10,090 nt of DNA from JBBQYA01 sp038209155 (GTDB lineage: Bacteria > Bacteroidota > Bacteroidia > Sphingobacteriales > Sphingobacteriaceae). This document shows positions 1 through 6,185 of this stretch, in pieces. The notes under the pieces are model-generated. The model was not told the DNA's origin. It saw only the letters and a program-made list of their open reading frames with translations, and searched no databases. Where the stretch lies: positions 1 through 10,090 of the forward strand of contig JBBQYA010000097.1 in assembly GCA_038209155.1 (NCBI GenBank). Direction: 5' to 3'. The translations under genes were made by a program, and so were the position numbers. How positions within the stretch are numbered: position 1 is the stretch's first letter; each line of letters begins with the position of its first letter.

Positions 1-217
1 CCGAAATTGTCATACCTAAAATTTCGCTAGTGTCGCAAACACAAAGTCGTTTTTCTTCATAAAGTAGAAATAAAATTTTAAGTCTTACATTATTTCCCGC
101 CAATTCAAGTCCATTTGATAAATAGTCAAACGAGCCGTTGAATTCTGAAACTCTGTCTTTGCAACGGTTTATTTGTTTAATGTCCGCCTGTTGTCGTATG
201 CAAGAAATGTTGTCCAT
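1..217 (-). CDS. ArsR/SmtB-family metal-sensing transcriptional repressor, 3' part outside window
   Basis: This is the first 72 codons of a gene that continues past the left edge; it was found by translating the minus strand from the ATG at 215-217. The residues fit the winged-helix ArsR/SmtB family. The core NNVRLKILFLLYEEKR (residues 42-57) is followed by LCVCDTSEILGMTIS, whose Cys59-x-Cys61-Asp corresponds to the CVC metal or metalloid-binding motif of helix alpha-3 in ArsR and CadC type sensors. Two further cysteines lie near the N terminus (Cys6, Cys19). From memory, Bacteroidota regulators with this N-terminal pattern often precede mercury or arsenic resistance genes, so the metal genes would lie to the left; that part is inference. 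An in-frame TAG at 260-262 limits upstream extension. The gene is codirectional with the toxin-antitoxin cassette beside it. Confidence 0.88.
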   Translation of the reverse strand, partial: MDNISCIRQQADIKQINRCKDRVSEFNGSFDYLSNGLELAGNNVRLKILFLLYEEKRLCVCDTSEILGMTIS

Positions 218-240
218 CGTGCAGAGATAGTCAATTCGTT

Positions 241-262
241 TATTTAAGCAACTACTTAACTA
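241..262 (-). promoter_or_regulatory. imperfect palindrome, candidate operator of the ArsR-type gene
   Basis: The arms TATTTAAG (241-248) and CTTAACTA (255-262) pair at seven of eight positions across a six-base spacer. The element ends 24 bases upstream of the ArsR-type start codon. ArsR-family repressors usually bind imperfect inverted repeats in their own promoter, so autoregulation is plausible. No convincing TAnnTTTG box was found next to it, and the operator call is inference from position and symmetry. Confidence 0.4.
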
Positions 263-315
263 TAAAAGTTCAAAAAAAACCCGATCTGTTTGTCGAGTTG
301 TGTGGTCTTAGCCTT

Positions 316-457
316 GTTTCTAAGGATTTGTGTTTATGACGGCTGCAGCTTTCGAAGCCGCATACTGTCCCAAATAACGAATCCAAATATAAAAACAAAA
401 CTTCAAATTAAGACATTACCCTCAGATGGCATAAACACTCTGTTGGGCGTTCGTGCC
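316..457 (-). other. degenerate attC-like site at the 3' end of the vapBC cassette
   Basis: In this otherwise gene-free stretch, the plus strand shows GTTGGGC at 442-448, giving GCCCAAC (RYYYAAC form) on the minus strand just after the toxin stop codon. Perfect 9-bp inverted arms GTGTTTATG (330-338) and CATAAACAC (430-438) lie inside it, as the stem of an attC site would. A smaller hairpin, CGGCT (340-344) with AGCCG (356-360), sits within. The minus-strand bases 457-442 are nearly complementary to the start of the vapBC cassette (plus 1186-1200), with two transitions and one gap. The expected closing GTT is CTT here (324-322), so the site looks mutated at that core. Size and layout match the better site at 1194-1328. 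Confidence 0.5.
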
Positions 458-463
458 TTTTAA

Positions 464-862
464 TCAGTCAACCCAATTCTCGATTTCAATACCTTCCATC
501 CTGTTAAAATCAGAAACGTTTCTTGTCACAAGAATAAAATCATTTGAAATTGCTGTCGATCCAATTAGCAAATCGAAATCGTCTAAAGGTTGTCCTTTTT
601 TACGAAGTCTTGCCTTTTCTTTAGCGTAAATATTCAGTGAATTGTAAATGGGGATTATTGAAAACTTTTTAATGAAGTCGTTAATAGTTTTTTTGTTCTT
701 TTCTTTATTCTGACTATTCTCTGCTCCGAATTTTAATTCTGCAATAGTGATTTCTGAAACAAAGCAATTTTCAAGTCCAACGTTTTCAATTTTTTCTTTA
801 ATGTTATATTCATGACCTAAAAAGTGAATACAAATGTTTGTGTCGAGAAGGTACTTTTTCAA
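464..862 (-). CDS. vapC: VapC-like PIN-domain toxin (ribonuclease)
   Basis: The product is a 132-residue PIN-domain protein, the usual VapC length. VapC toxins are metal-dependent endoribonucleases that cut tRNA or rRNA and arrest growth when released from their antitoxin. The conserved acidic residues are in place: Asp7 in KYLLDTNICI, Glu42 in SEITIAELKFG, Asp94 and Asp97 in PLDDFDLLIG, and the late TRNVSDF segment with Asn115 and Asp118. The start codon is TTG at 860-862 and overlaps the antitoxin stop codon in TTGA, a 4-base overlap that points to translational coupling. Only a weak purine-rich stretch precedes it. The gene appears intact and lies inside an integron-like cassette. The PIN assignment is secure from the motifs; the RNA target cannot be read from sequence. 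Confidence 0.9.
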   Translation of the reverse strand: MKKYLLDTNICIHFLGHEYNIKEKIENVGLENCFVSEITIAELKFGAENSQNKEKNKKTINDFIKKFSIIPIYNSLNIYAKEKARLRKKGQPLDDFDLLIGSTAISNDFILVTRNVSDFNRMEGIEIENWVD

Positions 863-1116
863 AGTTTTTCAATCTGTCGGTTGAAATTTCTACTCTCCTT
901 TAATTCCTTTATTAAATCATCACTTGATTTGTCGAAGATGAACGCTCCAGATAAATCACCTAATGATTTGTCCAATGGATTCTCGTTCAGTTTTTTCGAG
1001 CTTTTAAGTGAGTCTGAAAGTTTAGAAATTAATTCAAGTTTATTATCAGGACTTAGGTTCTCCAAAAGTCCTAAATAACTGTCTATTAGGTTGAATTTTA
1101 AATTTGCTGCTTTCAT
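859..1116 (-). CDS. antitoxin partner of the VapC-like toxin
   Basis: This small 85-residue protein is encoded immediately upstream of the PIN toxin and overlaps it by 4 bases. The N-terminal half (KFNLIDSYLGLLENLSPD, then KLELISKLSDSLKSS) is predicted helical and leucine-rich; the C-terminal half is charged and likely flexible until bound to the toxin. I see no clear AbrB, MetJ/Arc or Phd DNA-binding signature, so the family stays open, although small proteins of this general look often accompany VapC in Bacteroidota. The function rests on gene order, size and overlap. It starts with ATG 20 bases after a TAnnTTTG-type box. The palindrome TTATATAA (1123-1130) between box and start could be an autoregulatory site. 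Confidence 0.8.
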   Translation of the reverse strand: MKAANLKFNLIDSYLGLLENLSPDNKLELISKLSDSLKSSKKLNENPLDKSLGDLSGAFIFDKSSDDLIKELKESRNFNRQIEKL

Positions 1117-1135
1117 GTTCGCTTATATAATTCGC

Positions 1136-1143
1136 CAAAAATA
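1136..1143 (-). promoter_or_regulatory. candidate -7 box for the vapBC genes
   Basis: The minus strand reads TATTTTTG, a full match to the Bacteroidota -7 consensus TAnnTTTG, 20 bases upstream of the antitoxin ATG. No good -33 TTTG element is present at normal spacing. The box lies within the cassette, so the pair may carry its own promoter, as is usual for toxin-antitoxin cassettes. Confidence 0.4.
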
Positions 1144-1174
1144 ATCAATTTTTTAGATACTTCTTCATCTGGAA

Positions 1175-1194
1175 TGGCATGACGTGGCATGACG
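1175..1194. repeat. 10-bp tandem duplication at the start of the vapBC cassette
   Basis: TGGCATGACG occurs twice in direct succession (1175-1184 and 1185-1194), ending at the attC-like core. Because the extended cassette-start sequence also pairs with 449-457 at the other end of the same cassette, the duplication copies part of the putative recombination site. Confidence 0.85.
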
Positions 1195-1328
1195 CCTAAC
1201 GTCCAGCGGCATGCCGTCAGTTGCGGGCTTCGTAACTACTTATTTTCCGTAAATATATAAATTTCTCGCGAAAGGTAAACATCCGATGTGCACATTTCCC
1301 GCAATTGCGGCAAACCGCTGTTACCAGC
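1194..1328 (-). other. attC-like recombination site at the 3' end of the HEPN-like gene cassette
   Basis: Three paired arms are visible: CAGCGG (1204-1209) with CCGCTG (1315-1320), TGCCG (1212-1216) with CGGCA (1308-1312), and TTGCGGG (1221-1227) with CCCGCAA (1298-1304), around a loop of about 70 bases. On the minus strand the outer cores are GCTGGTAAC (1328-1320) and GTTAGGC (1200-1194); the latter fits GTTRRRY exactly. The unpaired bases between the arms resemble the spacer and extrahelical bases of attC hairpins. In the folded form AAC (1198-1200) faces GTT (1320-1322). The site begins 7 bases after the stop codon of the 354-aa gene. The fold is directly visible; the attC identity is inference. 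Confidence 0.65.
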
Positions 1329-2423
1329 TGGCATTTATTCTTTATGAACTAACCAATTGCTAACACTTCTTCTGCATAGTTGCATTGCTTCAGCATGTTT
1401 TATGTTTATTGCTTCGGTTTTATCTGTGAAATCCCAATCCAAAAAATTATCACCTGACAACAAGAATCCTGTGTGTGTTATTTGAGACCTAATTGAATAA
1501 ATTTTATTGTATAATTTTTTAGCATTTAAACCACTTGAAACATATTTAAACAAAAATTCTCTAAATTTTGCAGAAATACCCCATATGGGTTTTCCACATT
1601 TGTTGCAAGAATAGTTCGATGTTTTGACAGACTTGCAGTCATTGCATTCAAATTCTAATTTGTTATTTCTATATTCAAAATTCACAAGAGTTTCAATGCA
1701 TGAAACAAAAGCAAAGAAAGATAGACTTTTCATTGTTTTAAAAAGGTCTAATCCATTTGTAAATTGATGAAGTGAAGAATTACAAATTTTTTTTTCTTCT
1801 GTCGTTAGAGAAAAATACTTTTCTAATACTATGTCAATATTTTCAGGTAAATCAACTTCTTTTTTATCTCCATACATTGGTTCGTACCAATAATAGTCTA
1901 TTTTGGGAATTAATTTAATTTTATCAAATTCAGGAATGCTAAAAGAATTTATTTGAAGGTCTTTACTCATATTTTTATAACAATATAATTGTGCTGACCA
2001 TTTGCTGGATAGATTATTTACTTCTTCTCTATTATTATCGTTAATTTCATCTGGGTTAGGAATTCCCCATGACATACTTACATTACGATAAAAGAAAAAT
2101 CTAAAATTTGAAATTGTTGATAGTAAATTAGTGAGTTCAATTAATTTATTAGTCTGGTGACTTAATTGTGAAATCATTACATTAATATCATCATCTTCTT
2201 TTCCATCAAACGGTTTAACTCCTTTAAATTCATCTTCGTCATATGGATATTCGATAATTAACGGAAAATGTTTAGATTTTTTCGAATTTGGAGCATTTTC
2301 AATATTAAGTGGATAAATTTGAAATTCATCTTTAAAACGATAAATTTTAGTAACCTCTATTTGGGAGAAAATTATATTTTTAATGTACTTTATTGCCATG
2401 ATTTGCGGTATGCTTGCTGGTAA
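1200..2423 (-). mobile_element. integron-like gene cassette carrying the zinc-ribbon/HEPN-like gene
   Basis: A single gene with a leader of only 24 bases is followed by an attC-like site. The cassette start, minus-strand GTTACCAGC (2424-2416), is perfectly complementary to GCTGGTAAC (minus strand 1328-1320) just after the gene. Integron theory predicts exactly this relation, because in the circular cassette these two segments form the outer stem of attC. The cassette end falls after the G of GTTAGGC at 1200. No integrase gene and no clear attC for a preceding cassette were found to the right, so this may be a cluster of attC sites lacking an integrase, or the first cassette after an unrecognised attachment site. 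Confidence 0.6.
1335..2399 (-). CDS. hypothetical protein with a zinc ribbon and C-terminal HEPN-like domain
   Basis: The 354-residue protein has no signal peptide or membrane segment and is probably cytoplasmic. I do not recognise the N-terminal 200 residues. The C-terminal part, from about residue 215, looks like a HEPN-type helical domain: a helix with SFFAFVSCIETLVN (227-240), an inserted zinc ribbon with Cys252-x2-Cys255 and Cys265-x2-Cys268, then IRSQITHTG with Arg304 and His309 in the Rx4H spacing of HEPN ribonucleases. HEPN proteins with this arrangement occur in toxin, abortive-infection and antiphage contexts, but the role here is inference. The ATG at 2397-2399 lies 24 bases inside the cassette boundary. 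Expression would depend on a promoter to the right, unless the weak TATATTCG at the boundary (one mismatch to TAnnTTTG) serves. Confidence 0.75.
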   Translation of the reverse strand: MAIKYIKNIIFSQIEVTKIYRFKDEFQIYPLNIENAPNSKKSKHFPLIIEYPYDEDEFKGVKPFDGKEDDDINVMISQLSHQTNKLIELTNLLSTISNFRFFFYRNVSMSWGIPNPDEINDNNREEVNNLSSKWSAQLYCYKNMSKDLQINSFSIPEFDKIKLIPKIDYYWYEPMYGDKKEVDLPENIDIVLEKYFSLTTEEKKICNSSLHQFTNGLDLFKTMKSLSFFAFVSCIETLVNFEYRNNKLEFECNDCKSVKTSNYSCNKCGKPIWGISAKFREFLFKYVSSGLNAKKLYNKIYSIRSQITHTGFLLSGDNFLDWDFTDKTEAINIKHAEAMQLCRRSVSNWLVHKE

Positions 2424-2424
2424 C
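2416..2424 (-). repeat. cassette start core, inverted copy of 1320-1328
   Basis: GCTGGTAAC here is the exact inverted copy of GTTACCAGC at 1320-1328, and the two flank the 354-aa gene. On the minus strand this reads GTTACCAGC, the G plus TT-led half-core of a cassette start. The short inverted pair GGTATGC (2407-2413) and GCATACC (2437-2443) surrounds it, which may be the remnant of another folded site. Confidence 0.6.
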
Positions 2425-2728
2425 GAATATATTCACGCATACCTGCGCATCTATCCAATCTATCTAAAATTTTGATTCTTAAAAAAGTACTTTTCATTTT
2501 TGACATCAATAGAAACAATCATACACATTATTCATGAAAATAATAAGCACTCTTTACCTTTCTTTCGAGTACTTATTTTGTGTTAAAATTTAATCAGCAA
2601 GCATTATACTCGAAAAGAAGAAAAAAATTAAACAAAGGAAGATTGTAGGAAATAGCATGTTGGGTTTTATTAGCCCACGGTTGGAAACCGTGGGCTATGG
2701 ATGATAGAAATAGGTTTTAATGAATTAG
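2425..2728. other. gene-free stretch with several inverted repeats
   Basis: I see no coding region in these 304 bases. Apart from the strong hairpin at 2671-2697, it contains the 12-bp palindrome AAAAGTACTTTT (2483-2494), ATTATT (2527-2532) with AATAAT (2539-2544), and the 9-bp inverted pair TTTCGAGTA (2563-2571) with TACTCGAAA (2607-2615). No convincing attC partner for the cassette boundary was found, and no integrase attachment site can be named. Confidence 0.5.
2671..2697. repeat. perfect REP-like hairpin
   Basis: TAGCCCACGGTT (2671-2682) and AACCGTGGGCTA (2686-2697) are perfectly complementary across a 3-base loop. It lies 31 bases past the stop codon of the secreted protein gene. Neither strand has a T run after the stem, so a classic intrinsic terminator is unlikely, though the stem could still stabilise the 3' end. 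GC-rich palindromes of this look recur between genes in Bacteroidota genomes and resemble REP elements mobilised by REP-associated Y1 transposases; that link is recalled, not shown here. Confidence 0.8.
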
Positions 2729-4417
2729 TTACTCCTTTACAATTTTACCTCTCTTAATTACTTTTCCTTTTTTGTCCAATAAAGTTATGAAGTAAAGCCC
2801 GGCTGCTTGTTCGGATAGATCTAGCATAGATGCGTTGTTTTTTTCTATGATAAATTGGCCAGTAATATTGGTTAGTTGAACATTGGTTTCTACGGAAAAG
2901 TTGATTTGGTTTTTGGTAGGGTTGGGGTAGATGTTAATATCTGAGTTTAAAGAATTTTCTGCTATGCCAGTAGTTCCGTTACTTAATTTTGAAATAAAAA
3001 TATCACGACTTCCTGCTGAAGTTAAATTAACTACACCTATGCCAGGATCAAAATCTGCAGTTTCTGTAAAATAGCCCGATATATATAAATTTCCTAATGC
3101 ATCAAAGGTTAATCTTGATCCGACGTCCTCACTAGTTCCTCCCATTTGAATTGCCCAAATAAAATTACCAGAAGCATCTAGTTTTGAAAGAAAAATATCA
3201 CGACCTCCTACTGATATTAAATTAAATATTCCTGCATTGGGATCAAAATCTACTGTTCCTTCAAAAAAACCTGTGGTATAAATATTTCCTGAAGCATCGA
3301 TATTAATGGAATAAGCTGTTTCCCACCCTGTATCTCCAATTCTTTTTGCCCAAACAAAATCCCCGGCAGCATCCAATTTTGAAATAAATAGATCATAACT
3401 TCCTGTAGAAGTTAAATTAACTACACCTAAGCCGGAATCAAAATCAGCTGTTCCTGAAAAATATCCTGTGGTATAGATGTTTCCAAATGCATCAATATCT
3501 AAAGAAAGGCCAAAAATGGCATCACTTCCTTCAATTTGTTTTGCCCATACAAAATTACCATCGGGGTCTAATTTCGAGATAAAAATGTCATCCATTCCAA
3601 CTGAGATTAAATTAAAAACTCCTGCACTCGGGTCAAAATCAGCTGTATCGCTAAATGCACCTATGGTGTAAACATTTCCTAAGGCATCAAGTTTTAAAGA
3701 AAGACCTTTATCACTATTTTCACCTCCCATTTGTTTTGCCCATAGAAAATTTCCTGATGCATCTAGTTTTGAAATAAAAATATCAAAACGCCAATTAAAG
3801 TTTCCTGTAGTAGTCAAATTAAAAGTTCCTGAATTGGGATCAAAATCTACTGTTCCTTGAAAATTTCCTGTCGTATAAATATTTCCTAAGGCATCAAGAT
3901 CTAAAGAAAAACCTTCTTCAGAACCAGCCCCTCCCATTTGTTTTGCCCAGACAAAATTGCCGGCTGCATCTAATTTTATGACAAAAATATCTCAAGACCC
4001 TACCGAAGTTAAATTAAATATTCCTAAATTGGGATCAAAATCTACTATTCCTGTAAAAGCACCTGTAAAATATATATTACCTAATGCATCGATATTAATT
4101 GATCTAGCATAATCCTGCGATATACCTCCTATTCTTTTTGCCCAAACAAAATTACCTGCGACATCCAATTTTGAAATAAAAATATCGAAACTTCCAGCTG
4201 AGGTTAAATTAAATGTTCCTATACCCGGGTCAAAATCCGCAGTTTCCCAAAAAGTACCTATTGTGTAAACATTACCTGTAGCATCTATTGCTATTGATAA
4301 AGCATAGTCATTGTTAGTACCTCCCATTTGTTTTGCCCAAACAAAATCTTGGGCGGTAGCAAATTGGGTAAAAAATAGGAAAGCGAGAGATAAAATGGTT
4401 TGAATTGAGTTTTTCAT
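2729..4417 (-). pseudogene. T9SS-exported SBBP-repeat beta-propeller protein, split by an in-frame TGA
   Basis: Read through, this is a 562-residue protein: signal peptide (MKNSIQTILSLAFLFF to about Ala22), seven SBBP-type repeats of about 65 residues, and a T9SS type A C-terminal domain starting near DINIYPNP. Each repeat runs from FVWAKQMGG through GNIYTTG and DFDP to DIFISKLD. Codon 142 (3992-3994) is TGA in the second repeat, inside SVGS-stop-DIFV. The frame and the repeat phase continue unbroken past it, and sibling repeats have Arg at this place (GSRDIF, GGRDIF), so a single CGA to TGA change explains it. As written, the cell would make a 141-residue secreted stub; the 3' piece has an internal ATG at 3937 but no signal peptide. 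Sequencing error is an alternative. It lies 66 bases after its intact paralogue, probably in the same transcript. Confidence 0.85.
2874..2948 (-). repeat. 75-bp block identical to 4629-4703 (T9SS domain coding region)
   Basis: The block encodes part of the C-terminal sorting domain around NPTKNQINFSVETNVQL. It is identical base for base to its paralogue, whereas the propeller repeats of the two genes differ widely. The similarity continues at high level towards the 3' ends of both genes. Confidence 0.9.
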
Positions 4418-4483
4418 TTTTTAAATTTTAAATCATTTTTATTAAATTATTTATTTTATTACGTTATTGTCGTTTAAATAAAA

Positions 4484-6163
4484 TTACTCCTTTACAATTT
4501 TACTTCGCTGGATTACTTTTCCTTTTTTGTCCAATAAAGTTATAAAGTAAAGCCCAGCTGCATGTTCGGATAGATCTAGCATAGATACGTTGTTTTTTTC
4601 TACGATAAGTTGGCCAGTAATATTGGTGAGTTGAACATTGGTTTCTACGGAAAAGTTGATTTGGTTTTTGGTAGGGTTGGGGTAGATGTTAATATCTGAG
4701 TTTGAAGAATTTCCTGCTATGCCAGAAGTGCCATTGCTTAATTTAGAAATAAATATATCATTTAATCCTTCTGAGATAAGATTGAATACTCCTAAGCCAG
4801 GATCAAAATCTACAGTTTCTCTAAAAGAGCCAGTGGTGTAAACATTTGCAGAGGCATCAAGGCTAATGGAAAAACCATTATCCTCACTTACTCCTCCTAA
4901 TTGCTTTGCCCATACAAAATTACCCGTTGCATCCAATTTTGAAATAAAAATATCAATGCTTCCTAAAGAAGTAAAATTAAAAGTACCGGCACTAGGGTCA
5001 AAATCAGCAGTGCCTCTAAAACCGCCTGTGGTATAAATATTTCCGATGTTATCTAGCATTATAGAAGTACTTTGGTCTGAGTTGGTCCCACCCATTTTCT
5101 TGGCCCAAACAAAATTACCTGCATTATCTAATTTTGAAATAAAAATATCAAAGCCTCCTGCGGATGTTAAGTTAAAAGTTCCTGCACTTGGATCAAAATC
5201 AACTGTTTCGCTAAAAGATCCAGTGGTATATACATTTCCAAAAGCATCGATGCTTAATGAGCGCCCTCTATCAGAGTCAGTTGCTCCCATTTGTTTCACC
5301 CAAACCAAATTACCTAAGGCATCTAATTTCAAAATAAAAATATCGCGATCTCCTGATGAAGTTAAATTAAATATTCCAGCACTTGGATCGAAATCAACAG
5401 TATTTTCAAAATCACCTGTGATGAATATATTACCAAAGGAATCAAGACTAATGAAAGAACCTAACTCTTTACCAATTCCTCCTATTGTTTTTGCCCAAAC
5501 AAAATTACCTGAAGAATCTAGCTTTGAAATAAATAAGTCGTCGCCACCCACAGTGTCTAAATTGAATACTCCTGAACCTGGGTCAAAATCTACAGTTCCA
5601 CTAAAAAAACCTGTGGTGTAAACATTACCAGAAGCATCTAGGCTGATGGAATAACCAATTTCAATTCCAATACCTCCCAATTGTTTCGCCCAAACAAAAT
5701 TACCTGCTGAATTTAATTTTGAAATAAATATGTCTCTTACTCCAACCGCAGTTAAATTAACGAATGCACTACTGGGGTCAAAATCTGTCGTTTTTTCAAA
5801 ATAACCTGTGGTATATATATTGCCAGCAGCATCTAAAACAATTGAAGAACTATAATCAATTCCATTGCCTCCTATCTTATTTGCCCAAACAAAATTACCT
5901 GCGGCATCTATTTTTGAAATAAAAATATCGAAACTTCCAACTTTAGAAGTTAAATTAAATATGCCCACACCTGGGTCAAAATCTACAGTTCCAATAAAAG
6001 AACCCGTTGTGTAAATATTTCCAGAGGCATCAAGTGTTATTGAATTACCACTTTCGAGACTAGTACCACCCATTTGTTTTGCCCAAACAAAATCCTGGGC
6101 GTTAGCAAATTGGCTAAAAAATAGGAAAGCGAGAGTAAAAATGAGGTAAATTGAGTTTTTCAT
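4484..6163 (-). CDS. T9SS-exported seven-repeat SBBP beta-propeller protein
   Basis: The 559-residue protein starts with a signal peptide ending near Ala22 before Gln (QFANAQ, then DFVWAK). Seven repeats of about 65 residues follow (residues 24 to about 480), each with FVWAK, an LDASGNIYTTG-like strand, TVDFDP, FNLTS and DIFISKLD. This fits SBBP-type repeats, and seven copies suggest a seven-bladed propeller. The last 70 residues, from DINIYPNP to GLYFITLLDKKGKVI and the basic tail, are a type A T9SS sorting domain, so the protein is expected to cross the outer membrane and be attached to or released from the surface. No catalytic residues can be named; adhesion or a structural surface role is only a guess. 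The gene is the intact copy of a tandem pair and follows a good -7 box. Confidence 0.92.
   Translation of the reverse strand: MKNSIYLIFTLAFLFFSQFANAQDFVWAKQMGGTSLESGNSITLDASGNIYTTGSFIGTVDFDPGVGIFNLTSKVGSFDIFISKIDAAGNFVWANKIGGNGIDYSSSIVLDAAGNIYTTGYFEKTTDFDPSSAFVNLTAVGVRDIFISKLNSAGNFVWAKQLGGIGIEIGYSISLDASGNVYTTGFFSGTVDFDPGSGVFNLDTVGGDDLFISKLDSSGNFVWAKTIGGIGKELGSFISLDSFGNIFITGDFENTVDFDPSAGIFNLTSSGDRDIFILKLDALGNLVWVKQMGATDSDRGRSLSIDAFGNVYTTGSFSETVDFDPSAGTFNLTSAGGFDIFISKLDNAGNFVWAKKMGGTNSDQSTSIMLDNIGNIYTTGGFRGTADFDPSAGTFNFTSLGSIDIFISKLDATGNFVWAKQLGGVSEDNGFSISLDASANVYTTGSFRETVDFDPGLGVFNLISEGLNDIFISKLSNGTSGIAGNSSNSDINIYPNPTKNQINFSVETNVQLTNITGQLIVEKNNVSMLDLSEHAAGLYFITLLDKKGKVIQRSKIVKE
4629..4703 (-). 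repeat. 75-bp block identical to 2874-2948 (T9SS domain coding region)
   Basis: This is the second copy of the shared C-terminal domain segment, 1755 bases from the first in direct orientation. Recombination between the copies would delete or fuse the two propeller genes. Confidence 0.9.
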
Positions 6164-6185
6164 TTTTTTTGATATTTAATCAAAA

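Larger units (their letters stand above)
324..1199 (-). mobile_element. integron-like gene cassette carrying the vapBC pair
   Basis: The unit starts (minus strand) after the G of GTTAGGC, the complement of 1194-1200. It contains an 83-base leader, the antitoxin and toxin genes, and then an attC-like site. The extended start GTTAGGCGTCATGCC matches the reverse complement of 442-457, GTTGGGCGTTCGTGCC, apart from two transitions and one extra base. In integron cassettes the leading TTRRRY half-core and the RYYYAAC core of the same cassette's attC are complementary, and that relation is present here. Toxin-antitoxin cassettes are common in large integron arrays. The left boundary is uncertain because the closing core is degenerate. 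Confidence 0.5.

Noticed and set aside
824..1078. 84-codon plus-strand frame over the antitoxin and toxin junction
   Set aside because: It is a shadow of the vapBC pair, which has a recognised PIN domain and coupled genes on the minus strand.
1320..2424. Inverted repeats flanking the 354-aa gene as ends of a transposon or MITE
   Set aside because: No transposase and no target-site duplication are visible. The adjoining folded site and the same relation in the neighbouring vapBC unit fit integron cassettes better.
2671..2697. Classic intrinsic terminator
   Set aside because: The stem is strong but neither strand has a T run directly after it.
3477..3671. 64-codon plus-strand frame within the split propeller gene
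   Set aside because: It is antisense to the repeat region and has no independent support.
5046..5621. 191-codon open frame on the plus strand within the propeller gene
   Set aside because: It is antisense to repeats with biased codons, and its translation is itself a mirrored repeat with no domain. The minus-strand protein has a signal peptide, regular repeats and a sorting domain.
4484..6163. Regular DNA repeats with a period near 195 bases, possibly CRISPR-like or satellite
   Set aside because: The period equals 65 codons and the conserved positions follow protein motifs; the spacing is far too long for CRISPR.
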